Assembly (NCBI RefSeq): GCF_004153685.1
Contig: NZ_SDQD01000001.1
Span: forward strand, 372,001-436,000
Origin: Pollutimonas harenae
GTDB taxonomy: Bacteria > Pseudomonadota > Gammaproteobacteria > Burkholderiales > Burkholderiaceae_B
Reading direction: 5' to 3'
DNA: 64,000 nucleotides
In this document: positions 42,736 through 51,988 of the stretch, one piece after another
Numbering within the stretch: position 1 is the stretch's first letter
Layout of the letters: each line of letters opens with the position of its first letter
Translations under genes and position numbers: made by a program
The notes under the pieces: generated by a model
Told to the model about the DNA's origin: nothing
What the model saw: the letters and a program-made list of their open reading frames with translations, nothing else
The model's database searches: none

Positions 42736-44091
42736 TCACGCCGTCTTGGCAAACAGAGCGTAAAAGAAACCATCATTCGATATTGCCGAATCGCGCGCCA
42801 GGGGCAACAGCTGTCCCGGGGCCGCGAGACGGCTGGCATCAGAATGACGTTTTGCGAATTTTTCAGCCTGTTGCTCGCCTTCTTGGGGAAAGATGGAACA
42901 CGTAGCATAAAGCATATGCCCCCCCGGTTTGACTGTCGTCCATAGCGCATCGACGATGCTGCGCTGCAAGGCCGCTGTTTTGGCGATATCTCCCGGGCGC
43001 CTCAACCACCTGATGTCGGGATGGCGACGTACGACACCTGATGCCGTACACGGCACATCGGCCAATACCGCATCAAAAGGCCGGCCATCCCACCACGACG
43101 GCACATCTGCCGCATCTGCGCACTGCAAAACCACTGATTTGCGGTTTAGCTTCAGGCGATCAAGATTTTGCGAAACCCGCTCCAGTCGGTCCTGATCAGC
43201 ATCAAGCGCCAGCAACTCGACATCCGCCCGCTCCAGCAAGTGGGCTGTTTTTCCGCCAGGCGCGGCGCAGGCATCAAGCACACGCATGCCCGAGCGGACG
43301 GGAAGTAGCAGCCCTGCCTGCTGTGCGGCCAGATCCTGTACCGACCACCACCCCTGTGCAAAGCCAGGCACCTCGTGCACAGGCCGCGGCGTCAGCAGCG
43401 TGATGGCCTCGTCCCGGACATGCACGGCAGGAATACCGGCCTCTTCCAGTCTTGCCAGCATGTGCTGTACCGAGGAATGGCGTATATTGACACGCAGGGT
43501 CATGGGCCCCGGAACATTGGCGCTGTACAGCAGTTCCTGCCATTGGTCGGGATAGCTGCGGCGCAGTTGCTCTACCCACCATTCAGGGTGATTGAATACC
43601 GCTACTGAATTTTTCCTGGCCTGCGCTAAAATAGCGCTTCTTTCTCGTGTAAAACCCCGCAAGCTGCCATTCAGCAATGCTTTATAGCTGCGCATCCGGT
43701 GCTGACTGCCTGCTGCCTTGACAGCCTGATCAACCACGGTATGTACGGCATATACCGGCACATGCCGCCATTTGACCTGATCAGGCGCAGGATCGTCGGC
43801 GTATTCCAGTGCCGCGTCAAGCAGTGCCAGCGACACCAGCAGCAGCGCGTCAAACCCGGGATTGGGCGGCGTACGCCGCACCAGAATTTGTTTTATCGCA
43901 CGTGCCGTTCCCAGATGCCGCATTGCATGAAATGCGACTGACTGGGCCGATGCACGCACTGCCGATGGCGTGGCAGCCAGGCTGTCCGATAACGATCGGC
44001 CAGCCAGCACCGCCTGCACATTTTGTGCGCTGGCCAAAATGGTGTCAGACAGTGTAGGGGTACGTGTTGGCTTTGAAGGGGTATCGGGCAC
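42736..44091 (-). CDS. rsmB: 16S rRNA (cytosine(967)-C5)-methyltransferase
   Basis: A 451-residue two-domain enzyme. The N-terminal NusB-like RNA-binding domain (about 15-180) precedes a Rossmann methyltransferase: motif I VLDACAAPGGKTAHLLE, LALDADQDRLERVSQNLDRL, the first catalytic Cys in VLADVPCTASGVV and the second in LYATCSIFPQEGEQQ. It methylates C967 of 16S rRNA. RsmB is the first gene of the rsmB - DUF4390 - ntrY - ntrX series and starts at ATG 44091. Confidence 0.94.
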   Translation of the reverse strand: MPDTPSKPTRTPTLSDTILASAQNVQAVLAGRSLSDSLAATPSAVRASAQSVAFHAMRHLGTARAIKQILVRRTPPNPGFDALLLVSLALLDAALEYADDPAPDQVKWRHVPVYAVHTVVDQAVKAAGSQHRMRSYKALLNGSLRGFTRERSAILAQARKNSVAVFNHPEWWVEQLRRSYPDQWQELLYSANVPGPMTLRVNIRHSSVQHMLARLEEAGIPAVHVRDEAITLLTPRPVHEVPGFAQGWWSVQDLAAQQAGLLLPVRSGMRVLDACAAPGGKTAHLLERADVELLALDADQDRLERVSQNLDRLKLNRKSVVLQCADAADVPSWWDGRPFDAVLADVPCTASGVVRRHPDIRWLRRPGDIAKTAALQRSIVDALWTTVKPGGHMLYATCSIFPQEGEQQAEKFAKRHSDASRLAAPGQLLPLARDSAISNDGFFYALFAKTA

Positions 44092-44240
44092 GAATGCAAC
44101 AACCTGCGTAAGTTCGCTTTTACCCGGACTTTATCATCAATTCGCGAGTAAGACCTGTTTGCAGCCAGAAGGCCAGTCCAATGCCCCGAGCTGTTTTTAT
44201 CCAGATTTTTTATCGAGCCACAGGCTCAACGAGGTAAACC

Positions 44241-45557
44241 ATGAGTTCCCCTAAAGTCGGTTTTGTCAGCCTGGGCTGTCCCAAGGCGCTGGTTGATTCC
44301 GAGCGCATCCTGACGCAATTGCGTACCGAGGGCTACGCCATCACGCCTGACTACGACAATGCCGATGTCGTCGTCGTCAACACCTGTGGCTTTATCGACA
44401 GCGCCAAGGCCGAGTCACTGGACGCCATAGGCGAAGCCATTGCCGAGAACGGCAAGGTGATTGTCACCGGCTGCATGGGAGTCGAAGAATCGCTGATACG
44501 CGACGTACACCCTGCAGTACTGGCTGTCACCGGTCCGCAGCAATACGAACAAGTCGTACGCGCCGTGCACGAAGCGGCCCCTCCCGACTTGAATCACGAT
44601 CCTTATATAGACTTGGTTCCCCCACAGGGCATCAAGCTGACCCCGCGCCATTATGCCTACCTGAAGATTTCCGAAGGCTGCAATCATCGATGCAGTTTCT
44701 GTATTATTCCTTCGATGCGTGGCAACCTGGTCAGCCGCCCCATAGGCGACGTCATGGGAGAAGCCGAACGCCTGGTCAAGGCCGGCGTCAAGGAACTGCT
44801 GGTCATTTCGCAAGACACCAGCGCTTACGGTGTCGACGTCAAGTTCCGCAGCGGTTTCTGGAACGGACGCCCGATCAAGACACACATGACGCAGCTGAGC
44901 GAGGCCTTGGCCGGGTTTGGTGTGTGGACCCGCCTGCACTATGTCTACCCCTACCCTCATGTCGACGAAGTCATCCCGCTGATGGCCGATGGCAAGATCT
45001 TGCCCTATCTGGACATTCCCTTCCAGCACGCCAGCCCCAAGATACTGAAAGCCATGAAGCGTCCGGCTTTCGAAGACCGCACGCTGGCCCGCATCAAAAA
45101 CTGGCGCGAGGCCTGCCCCGACCTGACCTTACGCTCAACCTTTATCGTTGGATTCCCGGGCGAAACCGAAGAAGACTTCCAGTATCTGCTCGACTGGATG
45201 ACCGAAGCTCAACTGGATCGTGTAGGTTGTTTCCAGTATTCGCCCGTCGAAGGCGCCCGCGCCAACGAATTGGCCGACCAGGTACCCGACGAGGTCAAGC
45301 AAGAGCGCTGGGATCGCTTCATGGCACACCAGCAAGCCATCTCAACAGCGCGCCTGGCCAACAAAATCGGGCGAGAAATCGACGTTCTGATTGACGAAAT
45401 CGATGACGAGGGTGCAATAGGCCGGTCCAGCGCCGACGCCCCGGAAATCGATGGCAATGTATTTGTGAGCAGCGACAAGGTGCTGAAGCCGGGCGATATG
45501 GTGCGCGTACGCGTTACCGACTCCGACGAGTACGATCTGTACGGAGACGCTATTTAA
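44241..45557 (+). CDS. rimO: Ribosomal protein S12 methylthiotransferase
   Basis: A 438-residue radical SAM enzyme that adds a methylthio group to an Asp of ribosomal protein S12. Three N-terminal Cys regions ([33 protein letters not shown]) hold one 4Fe-4S cluster, CNHRCSFC (about 147-154) the radical SAM cluster, and the C-terminal TRAM domain ends in [19 protein letters not shown] after the cluster is typical of RimO rather than MiaB. Gene-free region 44092-44240 before it holds the promoter; the next gene is convergent. Confidence 0.96.
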   Translation: MSSPKVGFVSLGCPKALVDSERILTQLRTEGYAITPDYDNADVVVVNTCGFIDSAKAESLDAIGEAIAENGKVIVTGCMGVEESLIRDVHPAVLAVTGPQQYEQVVRAVHEAAPPDLNHDPYIDLVPPQGIKLTPRHYAYLKISEGCNHRCSFCIIPSMRGNLVSRPIGDVMGEAERLVKAGVKELLVISQDTSAYGVDVKFRSGFWNGRPIKTHMTQLSEALAGFGVWTRLHYVYPYPHVDEVIPLMADGKILPYLDIPFQHASPKILKAMKRPAFEDRTLARIKNWREACPDLTLRSTFIVGFPGETEEDFQYLLDWMTEAQLDRVGCFQYSPVEGARANELADQVPDEVKQERWDRFMAHQQAISTARLANKIGREIDVLIDEIDDEGAIGRSSADAPEIDGNVFVSSDKVLKPGDMVRVRVTDSDEYDLYGDAI

Positions 45558-45577
45558 AAGTGGGCGCTATACGCGGG

Positions 45578-46210
45578 TCAATCCGACTTGCGCCATACAC
45601 TTGCCAGCCAGGTTTGCTGCGCGCGCGGTAAACCTGGTGGCCGATAGTAGTGATCGAGCTCGCTGAAACCCGCGGCAGTCACCACCGCGCGCCATGCATC
45701 GATATCATGGTAAACACCGTAGCGGCCGGCGTTCCAGCCTTCCTGATTTTGCCCACGCGGATTAGAGCTGAATAGAACGCCTCCGGGCTTCAGCGTGGCA
45801 TGCAATTGCTGCAAAACCTTTGGCAGAATCAGGCTGGGTACATGGAACAGCGAGGCATTGGCAAAAACGCCATCAAAAGAGGCATCGGGCAAATTCAGCT
45901 CGAAGAAATCCTGCAACCACACCTCGCAGCCTGAATGCGCCCGGGCCATCGTGACAAAAGCATCAGTCCCATCCAGGCCCACGGCAATATGGCCCAGATT
46001 CGTAAAAGTCAAAAGATCGCGTCCCGGACCACAGCCAAAGTCCAGCACACGATAAGGCGCATTGCCCTGTATGGTGCCCAAAAACGCGTCAATGTTCTGA
46101 CTGACGTCGTGATCCATCGTCCCCATGCGGAAACTTTCCGCGCTCTGCCGATAATGTTCGAGCGTCGTTGCCGAAACGGCTTTCAAGTCTTCAGCTTGCG
46201 GTGTTGTCAT
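45578..46210 (-). CDS. Class I SAM-dependent methyltransferase
   Basis: A 210-residue protein. SAM motif VLDFGCGPGRDLLTF (about 53-67), HIAVGLDGTDAFV, and ASFDGVFANASLFHVP suggest a small-molecule methyltransferase of the Methyltransf_11 type. No substrate can be given. It lies convergent to rimO and upstream of a 35-base gap before the fmt stop, on the same strand as fmt and def. GC and codon use match the neighbours. Confidence 0.85.
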   Translation of the reverse strand: MTTPQAEDLKAVSATTLEHYRQSAESFRMGTMDHDVSQNIDAFLGTIQGNAPYRVLDFGCGPGRDLLTFTNLGHIAVGLDGTDAFVTMARAHSGCEVWLQDFFELNLPDASFDGVFANASLFHVPSLILPKVLQQLHATLKPGGVLFSSNPRGQNQEGWNAGRYGVYHDIDAWRAVVTAAGFSELDHYYRPPGLPRAQQTWLASVWRKSD

Positions 46211-46245
46211 TGTCTACCCCTATAGGCCTCTGGCCAGCCTGCCGG

Positions 46246-47190
46246 CTAACGGTCCTGCCAGCCTTGCACAAAGACTGAGACCGGCTGGCGCTTACCACCA
46301 GCCTTTTGCAGCTCCAACAGGTGCAAAATACCGTCTGTCGTCACAATATCGATACCCTGGGCATTAGCCTGCAGCACTTGCCCCGGCTGCAAGCCGGTTG
46401 CGGTCGGCGGCAATGCCGTGGCATTCCAGACCTTGACGGGGTCTTTCAGACCCGGCAAGACCATGGTCGAACCCGGCACCGGGTTGAATGCGCGTATACG
46501 CCGCGCCAGCACAACGGCCGGCTGGCTGAAATCCAGTGGCGACTCTGATTTATCAAGCTTGGCAGCATATGTTACGCCTTCTTCTGGCTGTGGCTGTGCC
46601 CTCAATGTCCCCTGCTGCAAGGCATCGATGGCTTCCAGTATGGCCTGAGCGCCTATCACGGCCAATACATCGTGCAACGCAGATGCGTTCTGTTCATCGG
46701 TAATAGGGGTGACATGCATGAGCAGCATATCGCCCGTATCCAGACCCTGGTCCATCTGCATGATGGTCACACCGGTTTGTGCGTCGCCCGCCTCGATAGC
46801 CCGCTGTATAGGCGCAGCACCGCGCCAGCGCGGCAACAGGCTGGCATGAATATTGAAGCAGCCATGCGTGGGAAGCGTCAGCACCCACTCAGGCAGGATC
46901 AAGCCATAGGCGGCCACTACCATCAAGTCGGGTGCGGCGGCCTGCAAGGCCTGCTGCGCCGCACGAGCCTCATCCGGATACTTGCCGTCAAGACGCAAGC
47001 TGCGCGGCTGACAGACCGGAATGCCCGCAGTCAAAGCCGTCTGTTTGACCGCGCTGGGCGTAAGCTTCAGCCCTCGGCCCGAGGGTCGGTCGGGTTGAGT
47101 CAAAACCAGCGGCACCTCGTGCCCTGCCGCCAGAATCGCGGCCAACGCCTGGCTGGCGAACTCTGGTGTCCCTGCAAAAACTATACGCAT
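46246..47190 (-). CDS. fmt: Methionyl-tRNA formyltransferase
   Basis: A 314-residue enzyme that formylates initiator Met-tRNA. Visible: [20 protein letters not shown] at the start, [39 protein letters not shown] (the folate site), and a C-terminal OB-fold domain. The ATG at 47190 has no evident ribosome site; instead a terminator-like hairpin with a T-run ends only about five bases before it. Def lies upstream on the same strand, the usual def-fmt pairing. Confidence 0.95.
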   Translation of the reverse strand: MRIVFAGTPEFASQALAAILAAGHEVPLVLTQPDRPSGRGLKLTPSAVKQTALTAGIPVCQPRSLRLDGKYPDEARAAQQALQAAAPDLMVVAAYGLILPEWVLTLPTHGCFNIHASLLPRWRGAAPIQRAIEAGDAQTGVTIMQMDQGLDTGDMLLMHVTPITDEQNASALHDVLAVIGAQAILEAIDALQQGTLRAQPQPEEGVTYAAKLDKSESPLDFSQPAVVLARRIRAFNPVPGSTMVLPGLKDPVKVWNATALPPTATGLQPGQVLQANAQGIDIVTTDGILHLLELQKAGGKRQPVSVFVQGWQDR

Positions 47191-47194
47191 AAAT

Positions 47195-47223
47195 GAAAAA
47201 ACCGATTCACATCAATGAATCGG
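47195..47223 (-). terminator. Terminator-like hairpin between def and fmt
   Basis: On the minus strand CCGATTCA (47223-47216) pairs with TGAATCGG (47209-47202), followed by six T bases ending at about 47196, just upstream of the fmt ATG (47190). It is strong enough to stop transcripts from def. It may therefore be an intra-operon attenuator or the hairpin may block fmt translation. Confidence 0.75.
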
Positions 47224-47271
47224 CCATGATACCAAGCAGATTGAAAAACAGCGCGCTGAGCCTTGCCCGAA

Positions 47272-47784
47272 TCAAGCCTTGAGGGCTTCGCGTTCTTGTT
47301 TGCGCAAACGCGTTTTAATGCGATTTTGTTTCAGTACAGACAGGTACTCGACAAAGACCTTGCCCAGCAAATGATCGAGCTCGTGCTGCACGCAGACAGC
47401 CAACAGGCCTTCGGCGTCGAATTCGTAGGTTTCACCCTGTTCGTTCAGTGCGCGTACCCGTATGCGCGCTGAACGCTCGACCTCGTCGTACACACCGGGG
47501 ACCGACAAACACCCTTCTTCGTAGACCTGCACTTCATCGCTTTTCCAGATGATTTCGGGATTGATGAGTACGATAAGGTCATTGCCGTCTTCAGATACGT
47601 CTATGACGACCACACGCTCGTGTACATCGACCTGGGTTGCGGCCAAGCCCACACCCGGCGCATCGTACATGGTTTCTGCCATGTCGCGCACCAGCTGGCG
47701 TATGCGGTCATCGACCTCGGCTACGGGCTCGGCAACCTTGTGCAAGCGCGCATCGGGGTATCGAAGAATAGGAAGTAAGGCCAT
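47272..47784 (-). CDS. def: Peptide deformylase
   Basis: A 170-residue metalloenzyme that removes the formyl group from nascent peptides. All three motifs are present: [16 protein letters not shown] (metal-binding Cys) and QHELDHLLG (HExxH-type). Length is standard for the type I enzyme. It starts at ATG 47784, 142 bases from the divergent dprA start, and is followed by the hairpin before fmt. Confidence 0.97.
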   Translation of the reverse strand: MALLPILRYPDARLHKVAEPVAEVDDRIRQLVRDMAETMYDAPGVGLAATQVDVHERVVVIDVSEDGNDLIVLINPEIIWKSDEVQVYEEGCLSVPGVYDEVERSARIRVRALNEQGETYEFDAEGLLAVCVQHELDHLLGKVFVEYLSVLKQNRIKTRLRKQEREALKA

Positions 47785-47926
47785 AAGAACAAATAATCCG
47801 GTAAAGCATGTGTAAGCCTCTATGATAAAACAAACTTTGTACGCGCGCGCCGAATTGAAGGCAAACCATACGTCAACTTCGTCCTACTCCAGCCAAAACC
47901 GCCGCAGCTTATGTCAAACTAGCGTA

Positions 47927-49096
47927 ATGCCCATCATTTTCCCCAAAGAAGAGCTCAGCTCATGGATACGCCTGTCGCTCGAACCCGGTCTGGGCCCGGC
48001 GCAAGCCCGCCATCTGCTGGCCACGCTCGGCCTGCCGCAAGACATCTACGCCGCTGCGTCCGGTCATCTGGCCAAGCTGCTTCCCAGCAAGCTGGTGCAG
48101 CAACTCAAGCAGGAGCCCAGCAATGATATCCAGACCGCCATCGCCAATACTCTGGCATGGCTCGAGCACCCGCAGCACCATCTTCTGACGCTCGCCGATC
48201 CCGCTTATCCCTGCAGCCTGCTCGATATCCACGATCCACCGCTGCTGCTGTACGCCAATGGCAATCCCGACTACCTGAACCGCCAGGCAATCTCTATCGT
48301 GGGGGCCCGCAGTGCCAGCGACGCCGGGACAGACAATGCACGTGCTTTTGCCCAGCATCTGGCCGAGCAAGGCTGGTGCATTGTCAGCGGCCTTGCCATG
48401 GGTATCGATGCCGCCGCACACGAAGGCGCCCTGCGCGCCGGCCCCAACGGGGGCGGTACAGTAGCCATCATGGGCACGGGCATTGATATCGTCTACCCCG
48501 CCCGCAACCGCGAGCTTGCCCACCGCATCGCACAAGACGGGCTGTTGATCTCGGAATTTCCGTTGGGCACACGCGCCATCCATTATCAATTCCCCAAGCG
48601 CAACCGCCTGGTAGCCGGCATGGCACGCGGCGTACTGGTGGTTGAAGCCGCCAAGCAAAGCGGCTCACTGATCACTGCTCGCCTGGCATCAGAAATGGGC
48701 CGCGAAGTCTTTGCCATACCCGGTTCCATCCATTCTCCGCTATCACGAGGCTGTCATGCCCTGATCCGACAAGGCGCCAAGCTGGTGGAATCCGCCGAAG
48801 ACATCCACGAGGAATTGGGGCATCCAAACCTCATGCCTGATCGGCTCACTGCCAACCCAAATCCAGCCACTGCGGCGACGGCTTCCAAACAACCTGAAGC
48901 ACCAGCAGCGCCAGCCATACGGCTCATTCTCGAAGCAATGGGATACGACCCTGTCGATCTGGACACGCTGCAAAAGCGCACTCAACTGAGCTTGTCTGTC
49001 TTGAACAGCAGCCTATTGACACTGGAGCTGTCAGACACCATCGGGCGACAGGCAGACGGCCGTTTCTTACGCCGCTCCACACTGCATTCACGGTAA
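47927..49096 (+). CDS. dprA: DNA-processing protein DprA
   Basis: A 389-residue protein from ATG 47927. It loads RecA onto incoming single-stranded DNA during natural transformation. The Rossmann-like domain carries SIVGARSASDAG, VSGLAMGIDAAAHEGAL, GIDIVYPARNRELAHRI and ISEFPLGT; the C-terminus has a winged-helix DML1-type extension after a Pro/Ala-rich linker (about 320-389). The open frame from 47822 upstream adds residues not found in the family. ComF is in the same window, so competence genes are present, though not sufficient evidence for competence. Confidence 0.94.
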   Translation: MPIIFPKEELSSWIRLSLEPGLGPAQARHLLATLGLPQDIYAAASGHLAKLLPSKLVQQLKQEPSNDIQTAIANTLAWLEHPQHHLLTLADPAYPCSLLDIHDPPLLLYANGNPDYLNRQAISIVGARSASDAGTDNARAFAQHLAEQGWCIVSGLAMGIDAAAHEGALRAGPNGGGTVAIMGTGIDIVYPARNRELAHRIAQDGLLISEFPLGTRAIHYQFPKRNRLVAGMARGVLVVEAAKQSGSLITARLASEMGREVFAIPGSIHSPLSRGCHALIRQGAKLVESAEDIHEELGHPNLMPDRLTANPNPATAATASKQPEAPAAPAIRLILEAMGYDPVDLDTLQKRTQLSLSVLNSSLLTLELSDTIGRQADGRFLRRSTLHSR

Positions 49097-49154
49097 TATA
49101 CTGGCTTGCCATTTGTAAGCTCCGTTGCCGCCCCCCTGAATCAGGAACGCCTTT

Positions 49155-50063
49155 ATGTCTTTACCCAGCAAAGTCAAAATCGTCGAGGTCTCGCCACGCG
49201 ACGGGCTGCAAAACGAAAAAGAATTCGTCGATACCGCCCTGAAAATAGAACTGGTCAACCGGCTGTCAGCCGCTGGCTTCGTCAATATCGAGTCCGCCTC
49301 ATTCGTTTCGCCCAAATGGGTGCCACAAATGGCCGATGGCGGCGACGTCATGGCGGGCATCATCCGCCGGCCCGACACCCTCTACTCGGTACTTACCCCC
49401 AACCTGCGGGGTTTTGAGGCGGCCCTGGCAGCCCATGCCGACGAAGTCGTGATCTTCGGCGCCGCCAGCGAAGCGTTCTCGCAAAAAAACATCAATTGCT
49501 CCATCGCCGAATCCATCGCCCGCTTTGAACCCGTCGCCCAAGCGGCCAAAGAAGCCGGCGTTCGACTGCGCGGCAGCATCAGCTGCGCGCTGGGCTGCCC
49601 CTATCAGGGCGAAACTCCCATCGAGTCCGTCGTTGATGTGGCCCAGCGCATGCTGGCCCTGGGCTGCGATGAAATCGATGTGGCCGACACCATAGGCACA
49701 GGCACCGCCAAACGCGTCGGCCAAGTCATGCGTGCCGTCACCGAGGTGGTCGACCCGGCCCGTGTCTCCGGCCATTTCCACGACACTTATGGCCAATCGC
49801 TGGCTAATATTCTTGCAGCCATGGAAGCCGGCATCAGCATTTTCCACAGCTCTGTGGCGGGCCTGGGCGGCTGTCCCTACGCCAAAGGCGCCACCGGCAA
49901 CGTCGCAACCGAAGATGTTTTATACATGATGCAAGGCCTGGGCATCGAAACCGGCATTGACCTGGAAGCCGTGGCCGATACCGGGCTATGGATATCGCAG
50001 CACCTGAACCGCAAATCATCCAGTCGCGCCGGCACCGCGCTGGCCGCACGCAAGGCGGTGTAG
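49155..50063 (+). CDS. mvaB: Hydroxymethylglutaryl-CoA lyase family protein
   Basis: A 302-residue TIM-barrel lyase that splits HMG-CoA to acetyl-CoA and acetoacetate, the last step of leucine breakdown. Motifs: VEVSPRDGLQNEKEF (catalytic Arg and metal Asp), GHFHDTYGQSLANI (metal His) and the lid Cys segment VAGLGGCPYAKGATGNVATEDV. Length and motifs match bacterial HMG-CoA lyases rather than isopropylmalate synthases. An overlapping gene begins 3 bases after it, at TTG 50066. Confidence 0.93.
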   Translation: MSLPSKVKIVEVSPRDGLQNEKEFVDTALKIELVNRLSAAGFVNIESASFVSPKWVPQMADGGDVMAGIIRRPDTLYSVLTPNLRGFEAALAAHADEVVIFGAASEAFSQKNINCSIAESIARFEPVAQAAKEAGVRLRGSISCALGCPYQGETPIESVVDVAQRMLALGCDEIDVADTIGTGTAKRVGQVMRAVTEVVDPARVSGHFHDTYGQSLANILAAMEAGISIFHSSVAGLGGCPYAKGATGNVATEDVLYMMQGLGIETGIDLEAVADTGLWISQHLNRKSSSRAGTALAARKAV

Positions 50064-50065
50064 TT

Positions 50066-50539
50066 TTGCTGTCGCACTTAAGGCCCAGCACCGAAGAGCA
50101 TACCCAACTGCTGCACGAACTCGGCCCCCTACCCATCAGGGGTACGGCCTGGCCCGGATGGATCAAGATACTGGCCTGGGTAGTACTCGCTTTCATAGGC
50201 GGTCAGATCGTACGCATCGCGGCGGGTCCGCTGGGGCAAAACATCAGCTCGATGGTCACGGGCAGCATTATTGTCTGCTTTATTGGTTTGCTGGTGCTGG
50301 CGCGCTATATGCATGTTTCACAAACCAGCATCACCGAGACAGGCATACAGCAGTCATGGCTGAGTCGGCGCGAAGTTGCCTGGGAAGACATTCAGTTCGT
50401 GAAATTCATCCCGCTGTTTGCATCAAAAAAACTCATTTGTTTTCTGGGACGTGGCCGGCCAGTGGTATTTCAGGCGGGTACCAAAGAATTGCAAATTGCA
50501 TTTGCGCGGATTTCGCTGGTGTACCGAAGGCGCAAATAA
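50066..50539 (+). CDS. Small membrane protein with PH-like C-terminus
   Basis: A 157-residue protein. Start assigned to TTG 50066, preceded by AAGGCGG; an ATG at 49988 is in frame but lies within the HMG-CoA lyase gene. Two hydrophobic helices (about 35-55 and 65-85) precede a soluble tail with SQTSITETGIQQSWLSRREVAWEDIQFVKFI, the pattern of bacterial PH-like domains. Function unknown. Following 50540-50661 is a gene-free stretch with no recognisable hairpin plus T-run. Confidence 0.55.
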   Translation: MLSHLRPSTEEHTQLLHELGPLPIRGTAWPGWIKILAWVVLAFIGGQIVRIAAGPLGQNISSMVTGSIIVCFIGLLVLARYMHVSQTSITETGIQQSWLSRREVAWEDIQFVKFIPLFASKKLICFLGRGRPVVFQAGTKELQIAFARISLVYRRRK

Positions 50540-50661
50540 GCCCAGGTGTTGCGGCGCTATTGCTTGCTCTTGAGCCTTCCCGCTCTAAAGTGAGGAGGTT
50601 TTTAAATTACGGTCCTATGCAGATGTGGCGCAGACACGACAAGAGCCTGCACCACGACTCC

Positions 50662-51951
50662 TTACTCTCCAACAATAGCCGAAACATCGACCACATACAT
50701 CTGACGCTGGCCCTCATGCACGGAATCAATGCAGACCTGTGAGCCAGTACGGTTCCAACGTGGATGCAGGTCACAGCGGCTAACCTTCTTGAGATCCGAC
50801 GTATAGAAATCGCCAATATCGTAGGCGACATCCTTTTCAGTGTCATAGATCAGCAGTTTGCGAATACTCGTTTGCGAGTCAGGATAGGTATCGGTCAACA
50901 GCCAGCGCTGGTTGGTGGGGCTGTAGCTCATATGACCATTTTCTGTCAACAAGCCCTGCCCAACAATATCAACTGAGCCGCCATCCTTGTCCTGATACAA
51001 GTGATAGTGGATGGCGTCCGCATGCGGGCCCCAGACAATGATATGGTCATCGTCCTTCCAGAATGGATGGGAAATCTGATACTCGGATTTTTCGTAATCG
51101 TACGTGCCAACCGCATTGGGATCGAAGTTTTCTTGCAGCTGTGGCAAAGGGTGATCTGAACATTCAAGCAGACGCATGCCGGACCCATCCGCATTAACCG
51201 TAATCAGGCGATGCAAGAAGCAGGTTTCATCTTCTACACGCTCTGTCCAACGGTGCAAAAATAAAATGCGCGATGAAGACGGATTGATTTCGGCATGGCT
51301 AATCCAGTGGATGGCCTTGTCCATTGATGCTCGATGATGGAATGACTTAAGCTGATCGTAGCTGACCAGAAGCCGCGTTTCACCGGTTGGCAAATCAATA
51401 CGGCGCAGGCCGTCATCTGCCGGACACAAAGGCAAATCGGTTGCCCTGCCCCGGTCCTCACTATAGCCAATGGTTTCATGCGTCACATAAAGACGGCGAT
51501 AGTCCACGGTAATGGCGTAACTGCTATCAGGCGCGACGGAATAGACCGGGTGCGCAAGCGATGTTGTCTCGTTAGTATCGATATCGTGAATCAGTGCACC
51601 AAACGATGGGTAGTGCCCGTCGGATGAAGCCGCGCGGACGTTGAAAATTACCTTGTTTCCCGTGGCGCCATCGAGCCACTGCAGTTGGCAACCCATCTGC
51701 CAATTCCAGGTGCTTGTTTCACCAATCTTGTGGAAGCTGTCGTTATCGCTGACGTCGAAATAGCCCACAGCCGCGACCTGGTCGGGCGTGAGGTCTGCAT
51801 CCATACTGCCATACTGATTAGCCAGGACGTAGGGCTGTGTCTGGTGCCATGGCGTTTTATTGTAGTAGCCAAAAAAATGGTGGGCCGCCCCCGTGCCCAA
51901 TTGGCGAATAGGGCACGTCTTCTTGATAATCTTAGTACTTGAGAAATCCAT
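50662..51951 (-). CDS. Beta-propeller protein of unknown function
   Basis: A 429-residue protein with no signal peptide, built of WD40/TolB-like propeller blades: repeated strands ending in xxDxxG, and His-containing motifs HHFFGYYNKTPW (H24, H25), SYSPTNQRWLLTDTYPDS and DLHPRWNRTGSQVCIDS (H396). These His motifs resemble those of the oligogalacturonate lyase-like family, where His/metal sites act on uronates; equivalence is not proven. It closes a cluster with TctA, TctB, TctC and a GntR regulator, so the likely substrate is what TctABC imports. Enzymatic role is inference. Confidence 0.65.
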   Translation of the reverse strand: MDFSSTKIIKKTCPIRQLGTGAAHHFFGYYNKTPWHQTQPYVLANQYGSMDADLTPDQVAAVGYFDVSDNDSFHKIGETSTWNWQMGCQLQWLDGATGNKVIFNVRAASSDGHYPSFGALIHDIDTNETTSLAHPVYSVAPDSSYAITVDYRRLYVTHETIGYSEDRGRATDLPLCPADDGLRRIDLPTGETRLLVSYDQLKSFHHRASMDKAIHWISHAEINPSSSRILFLHRWTERVEDETCFLHRLITVNADGSGMRLLECSDHPLPQLQENFDPNAVGTYDYEKSEYQISHPFWKDDDHIIVWGPHADAIHYHLYQDKDGGSVDIVGQGLLTENGHMSYSPTNQRWLLTDTYPDSQTSIRKLLIYDTEKDVAYDIGDFYTSDLKKVSRCDLHPRWNRTGSQVCIDSVHEGQRQMYVVDVSAIVGE

Positions 51952-51988
51952 TTCAAACCTTAAAAACTGACCGCCCTCAGGGCGTCAT

